From Spirochaetota bacterium (GTDB lineage Bacteria; Spirochaetota; Spirochaetia; Treponematales; UBA12059): DNA of 64,000 nt. The stretch lies in NCBI GenBank assembly GCA_026398615.1, contig JAPLSN010000036.1, positions 124,001 through 188,000 on the forward strand. The letters run 5' to 3'. The notes below the pieces were generated by a model. That model did not search any database and was not told where the DNA came from. It saw nothing but the letters and a program-made list of their open reading frames with translations. This document shows, piece by piece, positions 25,277 to 35,294 of this stretch. A program made the position numbers and the translations under genes. Position 1 is the stretch's first letter, and each line of letters opens with the position of its first letter.

Positions 25277-26341
25277 TCAGATTCTAAGCAGCTTTTTTTC
25301 ACCCATTCCATAGAGACATTCGACTTCGATCCGCTCTCCGTCGGGTGTCTTCAGGAAGCCTTTGAACGATCCGAAGGGACCGTCGTAATCGCAGCCCGCG
25401 ATCCCGAGATCCGCCTTGATGCGGTGAGGCAAGTCCGGCGTGAATGCCAGGTCGACCATGCCCTCGGTGTCCTGTACATGCCAGACACCGGAAGCCCCCT
25501 GCGGCCGCGTGACCTTCACGGGCGGCAGCGCGAACACGCGGCTGTTGATCCACACGCAGTTCTCGTTGTAGACATCCTGGTCTCGCACCTGATTGTTGGT
25601 GAGATTGAAGCCGACGCGCCGGTCCTTGCCGTCGAGCCCGAACCCGGTCACCCAGTCGCACTTCATGTTGTACGGGTAGAATCCCTTGTGATCGTCGATG
25701 ATGCCCATGGAATCCGGACTGTCGAACCCTATCCGTTCGTCGGCCAGTTCGAGTTCGCCGCTCATCGGCATGAGGATCTTGGTCGAATACATGGCCCGGT
25801 TCAACCCAAGCGGAAGGCAGACGCTCTGGGGCGCGCATTGCCTCGGGTTCAGGGAGAAGGTGAAGGCCCCGCGAATCCGCTTCTCCCTCATGTGTGCGGT
25901 CCGTTCCACGGAAAGCCGTACAATGCCCGCGCCCTGGTCCACCTTGAACGACAGCGTCGTCCCGAACGAATGGCAGGACAGGTCCGCGCCGTCAAAGCTG
26001 GCGGGAAATTTCGCCCCCCCCCCGGGAAGCAGCCGCTGGAAACCGAACGAGCGCCGCGTTTCCCTGTCGTACCCGGCAAACAGGGAGAGGCTGAATGCCT
26101 TGGCGTTGTAGAGCGCCGCGAACATGAAGCGCCGGGCATCCCCGAACCGGAAGGCCGTCCATTCCTTGAGCCGCCAGTCCTTGATGATCCTCGGCATCGG
26201 GTAATGAAAGGGCCGATCGACGTCGAGCATGTTGATTTGCCCGGGTGGAGCGGAAAAACGACCGTACACGAAGCGCCCGTCCTCGACGATCGATCGCGGA
26301 GCTTCGCTGTAACCGCGCGTCGGGGAATTCGCCTGGGTCAC
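25277..26341 (-). CDS. DUF2804 family protein
   Basis: 354 residues, soluble, beta-rich. It shows the DUF2804 pattern: a start region with GRFSAPPGQINMLDV, central SMGIIDDHKGFYPYNMKCDW and VNNQ-like NLTNNQVRDQDVYNENCVW. The function of the family is unknown; some distant similarity to carotenoid-1,2-hydratase/lipocalin folds has been proposed. Translation starts at GTG immediately after the TAA of the preceding dehydrogenase gene, with GAGG inside that gene, so the two are coupled. Confidence 0.85.
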   Translation of the reverse strand: MTQANSPTRGYSEAPRSIVEDGRFVYGRFSAPPGQINMLDVDRPFHYPMPRIIKDWRLKEWTAFRFGDARRFMFAALYNAKAFSLSLFAGYDRETRRSFGFQRLLPGGGAKFPASFDGADLSCHSFGTTLSFKVDQGAGIVRLSVERTAHMREKRIRGAFTFSLNPRQCAPQSVCLPLGLNRAMYSTKILMPMSGELELADERIGFDSPDSMGIIDDHKGFYPYNMKCDWVTGFGLDGKDRRVGFNLTNNQVRDQDVYNENCVWINSRVFALPPVKVTRPQGASGVWHVQDTEGMVDLAFTPDLPHRIKADLGIAGCDYDGPFGSFKGFLKTPDGERIEVECLYGMGEKKLLRI

Positions 26342-27226
26342 TTAAACCTCGCCCCGCTTGTACAGGAGATACAGGGCATGGGTTCCGAGTTCGGCGTAGC
26401 CCGTTTCGCTCATCCGGGAGAAAAAACGCTCGGCCAGCGAGAGCACGGGAAGCGTCGCACCGGAGCTGTTGGCGGCATCGAGCGCGATCCGGAGATCCTT
26501 GAGGAAATGTTTCACGAAGAATCCCGGTTCGAAATTCCCGTCGAGCATCCGGGGCACCATGTTCTGGAGCTGCCAGCTCCCCGCCGATCCGCCCGAAATG
26601 CTCGTGAGGACGCGACGGGGATCGAGCCCGTTCTTTTCCGCATAGATGACGGCTTCCACCGCCCCGGCAAGCGACCCGGCGATGGCGATCTGGTTGGCCA
26701 TCTTGGTATGCTGTCCCGATCCGGCCGGCCCCTGCAATACGGCGACCTTGCCCATGATCTCGAAGAAGGGTTTCACCGAGTCGAAAACCGCCTGATCGCC
26801 GCCGACCATGATCGTGAGCGTGGCGTTTTTTGCGCCGATATCCCCGCCCGACACCGGTGCATCGAGGGCAGCGAAGCCGTGCGCCGCGGCTTCCCCGTGG
26901 ATGCGCACGGCAAGATCCGGCCGGGATGTGGTCGTATCCACGAGAATCGTCCCCGCCTTCGCCCCGGCGAAAATCCCGTTGGTGCCGAAGTATACCTCTT
27001 CCACGTCGGAAGGATAGCCCACCATGGTGAAGATGACGGCAGCTGCGGATGCGGCGGACTTGGGCGAATCGTGCCAGATTGCGCCCCCCGTGACGAGGTC
27101 GTCGGTTTTCGATTTCGTTCTATTATGCACGTGCGCGATGGCCCCGGCCCTCATGAGGTGGGAACACATGCTTTTCCCCATGACGCCGATGCCGATGAAC
27201 GCGATATGCGTGCCCTGTACGGTCAT
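26342..27226 (-). CDS. beta-hydroxyacid dehydrogenase (3-hydroxyisobutyrate dehydrogenase family)
   Basis: 294 residues. Rossmann motif FIGIGVMGKSM at residues 10-20, substrate-binding DAPVSGGDIGAKNATLTIMV, catalytic Lys in GSGQHTKMANQIAIAG and cofactor segment KDLRIALDAANSSGATLPV. NAD(P)-dependent oxidation or reduction of a small hydroxy acid (hydroxyisobutyrate, tartronate semialdehyde or similar). The ribosome site is GGAGGATCGGACT. It is coupled to the downstream DUF2804 gene without any spacer. Confidence 0.9.
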   Translation of the reverse strand: MTVQGTHIAFIGIGVMGKSMCSHLMRAGAIAHVHNRTKSKTDDLVTGGAIWHDSPKSAASAAAVIFTMVGYPSDVEEVYFGTNGIFAGAKAGTILVDTTTSRPDLAVRIHGEAAAHGFAALDAPVSGGDIGAKNATLTIMVGGDQAVFDSVKPFFEIMGKVAVLQGPAGSGQHTKMANQIAIAGSLAGAVEAVIYAEKNGLDPRRVLTSISGGSAGSWQLQNMVPRMLDGNFEPGFFVKHFLKDLRIALDAANSSGATLPVLSLAERFFSRMSETGYAELGTHALYLLYKRGEV

Positions 27227-27311
27227 AGTCCGATCCTCCGATCTTCCGTCCCGATCGACGGGTGTTGGCCCGGCGAGGCGCAGGATACTCTACCCCGCAT
27301 CGTCCGCTCGA

Positions 27312-27815
27312 TCAATCCCGGCCGCATAAGCCGAATTTGTAGCCGAATTTCCTGAGCATGGCTTCCCGATCGCGCTTGTCGGCGTCAGTTTCGACGCCCT
27401 TGGGGGAGGATCCATCGATGACACCGAGGATCCCGGCGCCTTGCTCCGTCCGGGCGACGATCAGCTCGAGCGGGTTGCCCGTCGCGCAATGGATCGAACA
27501 GACTTCCGGGCAAGCCTTGATCCTGTCCAGTACGTTGATGGGGAAGACGCCCTGTCCCAGGACGAGGTAGAAAGTATGACCTGCTCCTGCCGCGCGGGCG
27601 CAGCGGGTCGCATCCTCGACGAGAACCGGCTCATTCCCCGCGGTCCTGACGAGACAGGGAACGGAAGCTTCGTTGAACGCCAGTCCATACCTGGCCGCCG
27701 GCACTGACGCTGCCATGATCTCGGCGATATCTTCCACCGTCTTGATGAAGTGGGATTGCCCGACGATGATGTTGCAGTTTTCGGAATACGAGAGTCTCAC
27801 GGCTTCGATGTCCAT
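27312..27815 (-). CDS. adenosine-specific kinase family protein (COG1839)
   Basis: 167 residues. Matches the small family first described from Pyrobaculum as adenosine-specific kinase: GQSHFIKTVEDIAEIM, YGLAFNEAS, GHTFYLVLGQGVFPINVLDR, and the C-terminal CSIHCATGNPLELIVARTEQGAGILGVIDG-type block, seen here at about residues 105-135. Biochemical evidence for the family is thin. The ribosome site is GGAGGAATTTCC. It lies between glpK and the dehydrogenase gene in the same direction. Confidence 0.85.
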   Translation of the reverse strand: MDIEAVRLSYSENCNIIVGQSHFIKTVEDIAEIMAASVPAARYGLAFNEASVPCLVRTAGNEPVLVEDATRCARAAGAGHTFYLVLGQGVFPINVLDRIKACPEVCSIHCATGNPLELIVARTEQGAGILGVIDGSSPKGVETDADKRDREAMLRKFGYKFGLCGRD

Positions 27816-27865
27816 GGAAATTCCTCCGTCAAGAATGATGCGGAACGAACGGGAACCGGTCGGGA

Positions 27866-29356
27866 TTACTTGAAAACGCGCGCGGTGTCCACCGCTTTCC
27901 GCCAGCCTTCCAGGAGGCGTGCGCGCTTTTCCGAAGGCATATCGGGGGTGAACTCGCGCCGCTTTCGCCAGTTCAGTTCGACTTCCTCGAGGCTGGCCCA
28001 GTAGCCCGTCCTGAGCCCCGCCAGGTACGCGGCCCCGAGCGCGGTAACCTCGTTGACCTCGGGCAGGATGACCGGGCGGTCGAGGATATCCGCCTGGAAC
28101 TGCATTAGGAAATTGTTCCCCGACGCGCCGCCGTCAGCCTTGATGAAGGGCAGGGGTTTTCCGAAATCCCTCTCCATGGCAACCAGCAGGTCGTAGGATT
28201 GGTAGGCGATCGCCTCGATCGCGGCCCTGGTGATATGGGCCCGACCGGTCCCGCGCGTGATCCCGACGATGGTACCCCGCGCCTCCGCGTCCCAGTACGG
28301 CGCCCCCATTCCCACAAAAGCCGGCACGAGGTACACGCCGCCCGAGTCTTCCACCGAGCGCGCGAGCCGTTCGCTCTCCGCCGAGTCGTCGATGATCTTG
28401 AGTTCGTCGCGAAGCCACTGGATGACGGCCCCCGCGATGAACACGGAGCCTTCGAGGGCGTAGGTATACCCCTTGCCCAAGTCCCACGCGATCGTCGTCA
28501 GAAGGTTGTGGCGGGAATCCACGGGCGTGCTTCCCGTGTTCATCAGGGTAAAGCATCCCGTGCCGTAGGTGTTCTTGGCCGATCCCGGGCGGAAACAGGC
28601 ATGCCCGAAAAGCGCGGCTTGCTGGTCGCCGGCGCAGCCTGTCACGGGTATCTCGGCGCCGAACAGACCTTTTTTCGTCATGCCGTAATCCGCGGAACTC
28701 GGCAGCACCTCGGGGAGGATCGAAGCGGGAATGCCGAGGGTGCGGAGGATGTCATCATCCCAGCAACCTTTGCGGATGTTGAAGAGGAGGGTGCGGCAGG
28801 CGTTGGTGGCGTCCGTGGCATGGCGTCCGGTGAGGTTGTAGACAAGCCACGAGTCCACGGTGCCGAACATGAGTTCGCCGCGTTCGGCGCGCGCCTTGAG
28901 ACCGGGAAGTTCGTTGAACATCCAGACGAGCTTGGTGCCCGAAAAATAGGGATCGAGGACAAGTCCCGTCCTGGCATGGATCATGTCCGAAAGCCCCATC
29001 GCCCGCAGTTCCTGGCAGATCTGCGCGGAGCGCCTGCATTGCCAGACGATCGCGTTGTGCACGGGTTTTCCGGTGGCGCGCTCCCAGACGAGCGTCGTTT
29101 CACGCTGGTTCGTGATGCCGATGGCGGCGATCTGCCCGGGTGTCACCTGCGCGTTCTCGATGGCGCCGACCGCGGCGTCGTACTGCGTTTTCCAGATTTC
29201 CATGGGGTCGTGCTCGACCCAGCCCGGCTTCGGATAGATCTGGGTGAAGGGTATCTGCTTCTGCCCGATGACGTTGCCCGACTCGTTGAAGATGATGGCG
29301 CGCGACGAGGTGGTTCCCTGGTCCAGAGCAAGCACGTACTGATCCTGCTGCGACAT
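27866..29356 (-). CDS. glpK: glycerol kinase
   Basis: 496 residues, the standard length. FGGY-family marks: [16 protein letters not shown] at the N-terminus, [33 protein letters not shown], and the C-terminal [20 protein letters not shown]. It phosphorylates glycerol to sn-glycerol 3-phosphate. Product could feed phospholipids or, in this window, glycerophosphate polymers. The start follows GGAGGATTCGG. No glpF or glpD is adjacent. Confidence 0.97.
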   Translation of the reverse strand: MSQQDQYVLALDQGTTSSRAIIFNESGNVIGQKQIPFTQIYPKPGWVEHDPMEIWKTQYDAAVGAIENAQVTPGQIAAIGITNQRETTLVWERATGKPVHNAIVWQCRRSAQICQELRAMGLSDMIHARTGLVLDPYFSGTKLVWMFNELPGLKARAERGELMFGTVDSWLVYNLTGRHATDATNACRTLLFNIRKGCWDDDILRTLGIPASILPEVLPSSADYGMTKKGLFGAEIPVTGCAGDQQAALFGHACFRPGSAKNTYGTGCFTLMNTGSTPVDSRHNLLTTIAWDLGKGYTYALEGSVFIAGAVIQWLRDELKIIDDSAESERLARSVEDSGGVYLVPAFVGMGAPYWDAEARGTIVGITRGTGRAHITRAAIEAIAYQSYDLLVAMERDFGKPLPFIKADGGASGNNFLMQFQADILDRPVILPEVNEVTALGAAYLAGLRTGYWASLEEVELNWRKRREFTPDMPSEKRARLLEGWRKAVDTARVFK

Positions 29357-29513
29357 CCGAATCCTCCGGCACAAGGTTTTCCGGTGATCGTCCGCGAAAC
29401 GGCGGGGCGACCGCATCCGGTCATTATAGACCTATTCCTGCAAGGACGCGCAAGAAAATCCGACGGCCCGTTCCCACTTGATTGAACCTGAAAAAAAGCC
29501 GATAGTCGTCCTG

Positions 29514-29545
29514 CCGGGGTCGTAGACGTCGTCGAACGACCCCGG
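29514..29545 (+). other. strong hairpin upstream of ahcY
   Basis: CCGGGGTCGT and ACGACCCCGG form a perfect 10-bp stem around a 12-nt loop. No T tract follows on the plus strand; on the minus strand a T7 run begins about 18 nt beyond the stem. It could be a structured leader element of ahcY or part of a minus-strand terminator. I do not recognise a known riboswitch. Confidence 0.55.
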
Positions 29546-29605
29546 TACCGCCGATTTGCTCCGTATTGCGGGCGGTTTAGAAATTCACGCTAAAAAGGAG
29601 GGATC

Positions 29606-29662
29606 GTGAACCGCATCCGTTTCCTGCATCCACACACCATCACATTCAGCCAGTTTACCTGA
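29606..29662 (+). CDS. possible 18-codon leader ORF before ahcY
   Basis: A GTG codon preceded by a near-perfect ribosome site (AAAAAGGAGGGATC) opens an 18-residue frame, MNRIRFLHPHTITFSQFT, ending at TGA 19 nt before the ahcY start codon. The strong ribosome site is unusual for chance sequence and suggests translation, perhaps as a regulatory upstream frame. No homologue is known to me. Confidence 0.4.
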   Translation: MNRIRFLHPHTITFSQFT

Positions 29663-29681
29663 CGCATGAAGGAGCCAATCC

Positions 29682-31109
29682 ATGGAATACAGGATAAAGG
29701 ACATCGCCTTCGCGGAATGGGGCCGTAAGGAACTCGACATTGCCGAAAAGGAGATGCCGGGCCTCATTGCCTGCAGGAAAAAATATGGCCGGGATCGCCC
29801 GCTCGCGGGAGTCCGGATTGCCGGCAGCCTCCACATGACCATCCAGACGGCGGTACTCATCGAAACCCTCGCGGACCTTGGCGCGGACATCCGCTGGTCG
29901 AGCTGCAACATCTTCTCGACACAGGACCATGCCGCAGCGGCGGTCGTCACGGGACGAGGCGGCAATGCCGCGAAACCGTCGGGGATACCAGTCTTCGCGT
30001 GGAAAGGCGAGACGCTCGGGGAATACTGGGAACTGCTCGACTTGACCCTGCGATTCCCCGAAGGCAAGGGGCCTCAACTCATCGTGGACGACGGCGGCGA
30101 CGCCACGCTCATGGTCCACCTCGGATACCACGTCGAGGACGATCCGTCCATCCTTGACCGGAAACCCGGCTCGGATGATGAAGCCGCCCTCCTGGCCCGG
30201 CTCAGACTGATCTTCGCGGAAAACCCGCAGCGCTGGCACGAGACCATGAAAGAACTCCGCGGCGTCTCCGAGGAGACGACGACCGGGGTTCACCGTCTCG
30301 AACGCATGGCCCGAGAGGGAAAGCTCCTCGTTCCGGCGATCAATGTCAACGATTCGGTGACGAAAAGCAAGTTCGACAACCTCTACGGCAACCGCGAATC
30401 CCTCATCGATGGCATCAAACGGGCCACCGACGTCATGCTCGCGGGCAAGGTCGCGGTCGTGTGCGGCTACGGCGACGTGGGGAAGGGCTGCGCCCAGAGC
30501 CTCAGGGGCCAAGGCTCCAGGGTCATCGTCACCGAGGTGGATCCGATTTGCGCGCTCCAGGCGGCCATGGAAGGCTATGAGGTCATGACCGTGGAAGACA
30601 CTCTCGGAAAGGCGGACATCTACGTCACCGCCTCGGGCTGCGTCCGTGTCATCACCCTCGAACACATGTTGAAGATGCGCGACCAGGCCATCGTCTGCAA
30701 TATCGGCCACTTCGACCACGAGATCGACGTCGCGGCGCTCGTCTCGGCTCACGGAATCAAGCGGATCAACGTAAAACCCCAGGTCGACAAATACGTCTTC
30801 CCCGATGGACATTCCATCATCCTTCTCGCCGAAGGAAGGCTCGTGAATCTCGGCTGCGCCATGGGTCATCCTTCCTTTGTGATGTCCAACAGTTTCACGA
30901 ACCAGGTGCTCGCGCAGCTGGACTTGTGGGCGAAGCGGGACGAGTACAAGCCCGGGGTCTACGTTCTGCCCAGGCTCCTGGACGAGGAAGTGGCGCGCTT
31001 GCACCTGGATCGCATCGGCGTCAGGCTTTCCCGCCTGACGGCGGAACAGGCCGAATATCTCGGGATACCGGAAACGGGGCCATACAAGACGGAACATTAT
31101 AGGTACTGA
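29682..31109 (+). CDS. ahcY: S-adenosylhomocysteine hydrolase
   Basis: 475 residues, full length. Signatures include [16 protein letters not shown], the NAD-binding [29 protein letters not shown] and the C-terminal tyrosine-containing KTEHYRY. It splits S-adenosylhomocysteine into adenosine and homocysteine and so relieves product inhibition of SAM-dependent methylation. The ribosome site is AAGGAGCCAATCC. metK follows 65 nt later, giving two successive steps of the SAM cycle. HgcA itself uses a methyl-corrinoid rather than SAM, so no direct link with hgcAB is claimed. Confidence 0.97.
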   Translation: MEYRIKDIAFAEWGRKELDIAEKEMPGLIACRKKYGRDRPLAGVRIAGSLHMTIQTAVLIETLADLGADIRWSSCNIFSTQDHAAAAVVTGRGGNAAKPSGIPVFAWKGETLGEYWELLDLTLRFPEGKGPQLIVDDGGDATLMVHLGYHVEDDPSILDRKPGSDDEAALLARLRLIFAENPQRWHETMKELRGVSEETTTGVHRLERMAREGKLLVPAINVNDSVTKSKFDNLYGNRESLIDGIKRATDVMLAGKVAVVCGYGDVGKGCAQSLRGQGSRVIVTEVDPICALQAAMEGYEVMTVEDTLGKADIYVTASGCVRVITLEHMLKMRDQAIVCNIGHFDHEIDVAALVSAHGIKRINVKPQVDKYVFPDGHSIILLAEGRLVNLGCAMGHPSFVMSNSFTNQVLAQLDLWAKRDEYKPGVYVLPRLLDEEVARLHLDRIGVRLSRLTAEQAEYLGIPETGPYKTEHYRY

Positions 31110-31174
31110 AACCGCCGGAGCGGACTCAGGGTTGCCAAACAGGCAACGATCGGCGATACGCCGGGGAGACTACC

Positions 31175-32344
31175 ATGCGCGACAGGAATTACCTTTTCAC
31201 TTCCGAATCGGTCGGTGAAGGACACCCCGACAAGATTTGCGACCAGGTTTCCGACGGCGTCCTCGACGCATGCCTCGCGGAAGACCCCGAGAGCCATGTG
31301 GCCTGCGAGTGCTTTGCGACAACGGGCATGATCCTGGTCGGCGGCGAGATCACGACGACGACCTATGTGGACATCCAGACCCTCATACGCGACATCGTGA
31401 AGGAAATCGGCTACGTCAATCCAGATTACGGTCTCGACTACGAGTCGATGGCGATACTCAACACGATCCACTCCCAGTCGCCCGACATCAACCAGGGCGT
31501 TGCTGGCCATGGTCTCAAGGAGTTCGAGGGCAAACAGGGAGCCGGCGACCAGGGGATGATGTTCGGCTTCGCCTGCAGGGAAACGCCGGAGCTCATGCCT
31601 GCCCCGATCATGTACGCCCACAGGCTCCTGCACCGCGCCACCGAGCTCCGGAAATCCGGCGGCATCAAGTGGCTCCGCCCAGACTCCAAGAGCCAGGTGA
31701 CGATCGAGTACGATGGCCACAAGCCGGTCAGGATCGATACCGTCGTCGTCTCGCACCAACACGATGACGGCATCCCCTACGAGACGATCAGGGAAACCGT
31801 CATCGAGCGGATCATCAAACCGGTTCTCGAACCCACCGGTCTCCTCGGGAAGGACGTCAAATACTACATCAACCCGACCGGCCGCTTCGTCATCGGCGGC
31901 CCCGCCGGAGATACCGGCCTCACCGGCCGCAAGATCATCGTCGACAGCTACGGCGGCATGGGCCGCCATGGCGGCGGCTGCTTCTCCGGCAAGGATCCTT
32001 CGAAAGTCGACCGCTCCGCTGCTTACATGGCCCGCTATGTCGCCAAGAACATCGTCGCGGCCAGTCTTGCCGAACGCTGCGAAGTGGAGCTCGCGTACGC
32101 CATCGGGGTTCCCTTCCCCGTGTCGGTCATGATCGATACCTTCGAAACGGGAACACTGCCCGAACGCGTCATCGCCGACGCCGTAAGCAAGGTATTCGAC
32201 CTGTCCCCGGGAGGCATCGTCGCCTCGTTGAATCTCAAACGGCCGATTTACCGGAAGACCGCGTCGTATGGCCATTTCGGCCGCGAGGAATTCCCCTGGG
32301 AAAAGACCGACAAGGCAGCCGCCCTGCTCGCCACACTCGAGTGA
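31175..32344 (+). CDS. metK: S-adenosylmethionine synthetase
   Basis: 389 residues, normal length. Motifs: [32 protein letters not shown], and [19 protein letters not shown] (usual GGGAFSGKDP, with Ala changed to Cys). It makes SAM from ATP and methionine. It is preceded by GGGGAGACTACC. The 65-nt gap after ahcY contains two small hairpins (GTTGCC/GGCAAC and CGGCG/CGCCG) but no recognised riboswitch. lipA follows 52 nt later; LipA consumes SAM, so an operon is sensible. Confidence 0.97.
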   Translation: MRDRNYLFTSESVGEGHPDKICDQVSDGVLDACLAEDPESHVACECFATTGMILVGGEITTTTYVDIQTLIRDIVKEIGYVNPDYGLDYESMAILNTIHSQSPDINQGVAGHGLKEFEGKQGAGDQGMMFGFACRETPELMPAPIMYAHRLLHRATELRKSGGIKWLRPDSKSQVTIEYDGHKPVRIDTVVVSHQHDDGIPYETIRETVIERIIKPVLEPTGLLGKDVKYYINPTGRFVIGGPAGDTGLTGRKIIVDSYGGMGRHGGGCFSGKDPSKVDRSAAYMARYVAKNIVAASLAERCEVELAYAIGVPFPVSVMIDTFETGTLPERVIADAVSKVFDLSPGGIVASLNLKRPIYRKTASYGHFGREEFPWEKTDKAAALLATLE

Positions 32345-32396
32345 GCATCCCGGACAATATGGTCACCGCAGGAACGCGCGACGGAGGGGATGCAGC

Positions 32397-33281
32397 ATGA
32401 ATGCAGGAACCCGGAAACCCGAATGGCTCAAGGTTCCCATCCCCTCCGGGGACAACTGGCGGATGATGACCGAGCTCATAAAGCGGCACGGCCTCCATTC
32501 GGTCTGCGACTCCGCCCACTGCCCGAACAAGGCCGAATGCTGGGGTCAGGCCACGGCCACTTTCATGATCCTCGGCGAAACCTGCACCCGGAACTGCCGC
32601 TTCTGCGCCGTCGCCACCGGCAGGACCGGGGATCCCGTCCGCCCTGACGAACCCGCAGAACTCGCCGCGGCCGTGGCCGAACTCGGGCTTCGCTACGCCG
32701 TCATCACGAGCGTCGACCGCGACGATCTCCCCGACCGCGGCGCAAGCCACTTCGCGGCCTGCGTGGCGACCGTCCGAGAATCAAACCCGGGCGTCCGGTT
32801 CGAAGTCCTGACCCCAGATTTCCAGGCTGGCGAGATCGATGTAGTCCTTGAGTCGAAACCCGACGTTTTTGCACACAACGTCGAGACCGTCGAACGGCTC
32901 GAACGCATCAGGGATTCCAGGGCAAGCTACCGGAAGAGCCTCAGGACCCTCGAACTGGCCGCTTCACTCGGCGCCTGTGTCGTGAAGTCCAGCATTATCC
33001 TGGGCCTGGGAGAGACCGAAAACGAGGTCCTGGCGACGATGGACGACCTCAGAGCAGCCGGCTGTTCGAGCCTCGTGCTCGGACAATATCTCCGCCCGAC
33101 GCCCGCCCAGATCGATGTGGCCGAGTACGTCACGCCCGAATGCTTCGGAGCCTATGCCGCGGCTGCCAGGGCGAAAGGTTTCGTATCGATCGTTTCGGCG
33201 CCCCTGGCTCGCACGAGTTACCACGCGCGCGACGGTTTCGCCCTTTCGCCTGGCGCGGAAACGCGGAGGCAGGTGACATGA
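32397..33281 (+). CDS. lipA: lipoyl synthase
   Basis: 294 residues, radical-SAM enzyme. Auxiliary cluster cysteines CDSAHCPNKAEC, radical-SAM motif CTRNCRFC, and the C-terminal serine ligand in LARTSYHARDGF. It inserts two sulfurs into protein-bound octanoate. The start follows GGAGGGGATGCAGC. Its stop overlaps the start of lplB (ATGA). Together with lplB and lplA it forms a lipoate unit, although octanoyl transferase lipB is not seen. Confidence 0.97.
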   Translation: MNAGTRKPEWLKVPIPSGDNWRMMTELIKRHGLHSVCDSAHCPNKAECWGQATATFMILGETCTRNCRFCAVATGRTGDPVRPDEPAELAAAVAELGLRYAVITSVDRDDLPDRGASHFAACVATVRESNPGVRFEVLTPDFQAGEIDVVLESKPDVFAHNVETVERLERIRDSRASYRKSLRTLELAASLGACVVKSSIILGLGETENEVLATMDDLRAAGCSSLVLGQYLRPTPAQIDVAEYVTPECFGAYAAAARAKGFVSIVSAPLARTSYHARDGFALSPGAETRRQVT

Positions 33282-33565
33282 TACTTCGACACATCGAAAA
33301 GATCCCGGCGGGCAAACTGCTCAGGATAGAACTGGACGTGGAGGATGGGATACTGCTCCATACCTTGGTTCGCGGGGACTTCTTCGCCCATCCCGAGGAA
33401 GACTTCGAGGCAGCGGAAGCCGAGCTGTCGGGAATACCTTCGAACCGGATTGTCGAACTGGCGACACGGGCATTTTCCAGGCCCGGCCTGAGCATCATTG
33501 GCGCGACAGCAGCCGATATCGCCACGGCGCTCGGGAGGGCGATCGATGAAATTCAGGTACCTTGA
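33278..33565 (+). CDS. lplB: lipoate-protein ligase accessory domain LplB
   Basis: 95 residues. Matches the C-terminal accessory domain of lipoate-protein ligase as a separate protein: MILRHIEKIPAGKLLRIELD, GDFFAHPEEDFEAAEAEL, and a C-terminal GATAADIATALGRAI. In archaeal (Thermoplasma) LplA-LplB the small subunit is needed to activate lipoate. It overlaps lipA by four bases and lplA by 20, so the three are tightly coupled. Confidence 0.82.
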   Translation: MILRHIEKIPAGKLLRIELDVEDGILLHTLVRGDFFAHPEEDFEAAEAELSGIPSNRIVELATRAFSRPGLSIIGATAADIATALGRAIDEIQVP

Positions 33566-34304
33566 TACCGGCGCGATGCCCGCCGCCCTCAACATGGGCA
33601 TCGACGAAGCCCTGCTCCGGGCGGTTTCCGGGCGTCGGTCGCCGCCGACGCTGCGCCTCTACCGCTGGGAACCCTCCGCCGTCACCATCGGCTATTTCCA
33701 GGGCATGACCGAAGAAGTCAATCTCGAGGCGTGCCGGCGTTCGGGCGTCGACGCCGTCCGGCGCATCACCGGCGGAGGGGCCGTGTTCCACGACGCGGAG
33801 ATCACGTACTCGGTCGTCGTACCCGAAGGTTCGCCATTGGCCCCGCACGACATCCTCGAATCCTACCGCCTCGTCTGCTCGGGCGTCATCGCGGGTATGA
33901 CGGTACTCGGCATCGATGCCGCTTTCGCGCCCATCAACGACATCGTCGCGCAGGGACGCAAGATTTCAGGCAACGCCCAGACCAGAAAACTCGGCTGCAT
34001 GCTCCAGCACGGCACCATCCTGCTCGACGTCGACGTGGACCGCATGTTTTCACTCCTGCTCGTCCCCCAGGAAAAACTCCGCGGCAAGCTCATCGACGAC
34101 GTGAAGGAACGGGTCACCGGTTTGAAATCCCTGCTCGGCCTTGAGATCGGCTACGCCGAAACGGCGGCCGCTCTCAAGGCCGGATTTTCATCCGCGTGGA
34201 GCGCCGAACTGGAACCGGGAGAATTGAGCATGGATGAACTCCGGACGGGAAACGAAATCGCAGCCGAAAAATTCGGCACGGACATCTGGAACCTTCGCCG
34301 TTGA
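33546..34304 (+). CDS. lplA: lipoate-protein ligase A catalytic subunit
   Basis: 252 residues, the catalytic domain only, with the accessory domain on the preceding gene. Conserved: AALNMGIDEALL, LYRWEPSAVTIGYFQ, RRITGGGAVFHDAEITYS, and the adenylate-binding lysine in GRKISGNAQTRKLGCMLQHG. It activates lipoate or octanoate with ATP and attaches it to target lysines. The ATG at 33546 lies in overlap with lplB. Confidence 0.92.
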   Translation: MKFRYLDTGAMPAALNMGIDEALLRAVSGRRSPPTLRLYRWEPSAVTIGYFQGMTEEVNLEACRRSGVDAVRRITGGGAVFHDAEITYSVVVPEGSPLAPHDILESYRLVCSGVIAGMTVLGIDAAFAPINDIVAQGRKISGNAQTRKLGCMLQHGTILLDVDVDRMFSLLLVPQEKLRGKLIDDVKERVTGLKSLLGLEIGYAETAAALKAGFSSAWSAELEPGELSMDELRTGNEIAAEKFGTDIWNLRR

Positions 34305-34562
34305 TTTTCAGGCGCCTCGATGCAGGGAAGCTTTCACCCGTCCCGGTATCGGTCCTTTTCAGGTTCGAGCGTAACTGCGACCGGACCCGGCAGGCACCGC
34401 CTTCGGTTGGGTGGAGATGGCAGCCAGGGATCGCTCGATCTCGGATTCCGGATGCTGGTAATCCGCAAGTTCCCCCGCAGGCGATGACCCGGTCAGGCAT
34501 TTTCTCGCCCGCCTTTTTCATCTGCGCCATGGCTTCGAGGCCGATCACCGTCTGGAACGCCC

Positions 34563-35267
34563 GGCTTCATTTTCGACCGCCCCGGCCTCCTTGGCCTCCA
34601 ATGCGTGTTTCTCGCCATCAACCTCTTCTCCTCGTCCGTCTTCATTCTCATCGCACCCCTTGTCCTCGCGCGCACCGGCCAGGATGCAGCCGCCCTCGGC
34701 ATCGTCCAGACGGCGGCAGCCATCGGCGCGGTGACAGGCGGTATCGCCATGAGCGTATGGGGCGGCTTCAAGCGCCAGATCAACGGGGTGATTTTAGGCT
34801 GCATCGGCATCGGCCTGGTCGGTGGCTTCGCCTTCGGTCTCGGCCGGGGAATCGCTGTCTGGACGGCCGCGAGCATCATCGGCGCATTTTTCGGACCCGT
34901 CGCGAACTCGTCGAGCCAGACCATCTGGCAATCCAAGGTGCCGCTCGGCTTGCAGGGCCGGGTATTCAGTTCCCGAAGGCTCATCTCCTGGTTTACCACC
35001 CCGATAGCGCCCCTCATTGGAGGACTCGCTGCGGACTTCTGGGCAGAACCGCTCATGCGGAGTCCCGCACCGCCGGCCTTCCTCGCCTGGGCATTCGGCA
35101 CCGGCCCCGGGGCGGGCATGGGGATGTTGTGCGCCGTGGGCGGACTGCTCACGGCAACGGCGGCCATGGGCGCGCGTGTCGTCTCGACCATCTATCGCGT
35201 TGAAACGGACTTACCGGATCATGATGCGGTGACACAACCGGAACCCCTCCCGGAGATCGCTGAATAG
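34563..35267 (+). pseudogene. truncated MFS (DHA3-type) transporter, C-terminal half
   Basis: From 34563 the frame reads GFIFDRPGLLGLQCVFLAIN, which is the mid-protein segment of DHA3-type efflux transporters, followed by six predicted membrane helices to the stop (220 residues from the first possible start codon at 34605). The N-terminal six-helix half (about 200 residues) is missing. The 34305-34562 stretch has no matching sequence in any frame. Remnant of an efflux gene just upstream of a MarR regulator; whether the half protein is made is unknown. Confidence 0.7.
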
Positions 35268-35294
35268 ACAACTCGCCAGCAACATGCTCCGCTC

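Noticed and set aside
29490-29681. SAM or SAH riboswitch before ahcY
   Set aside because: The hairpin is clear, but no conserved core of a known SAM/SAH aptamer could be found by eye.
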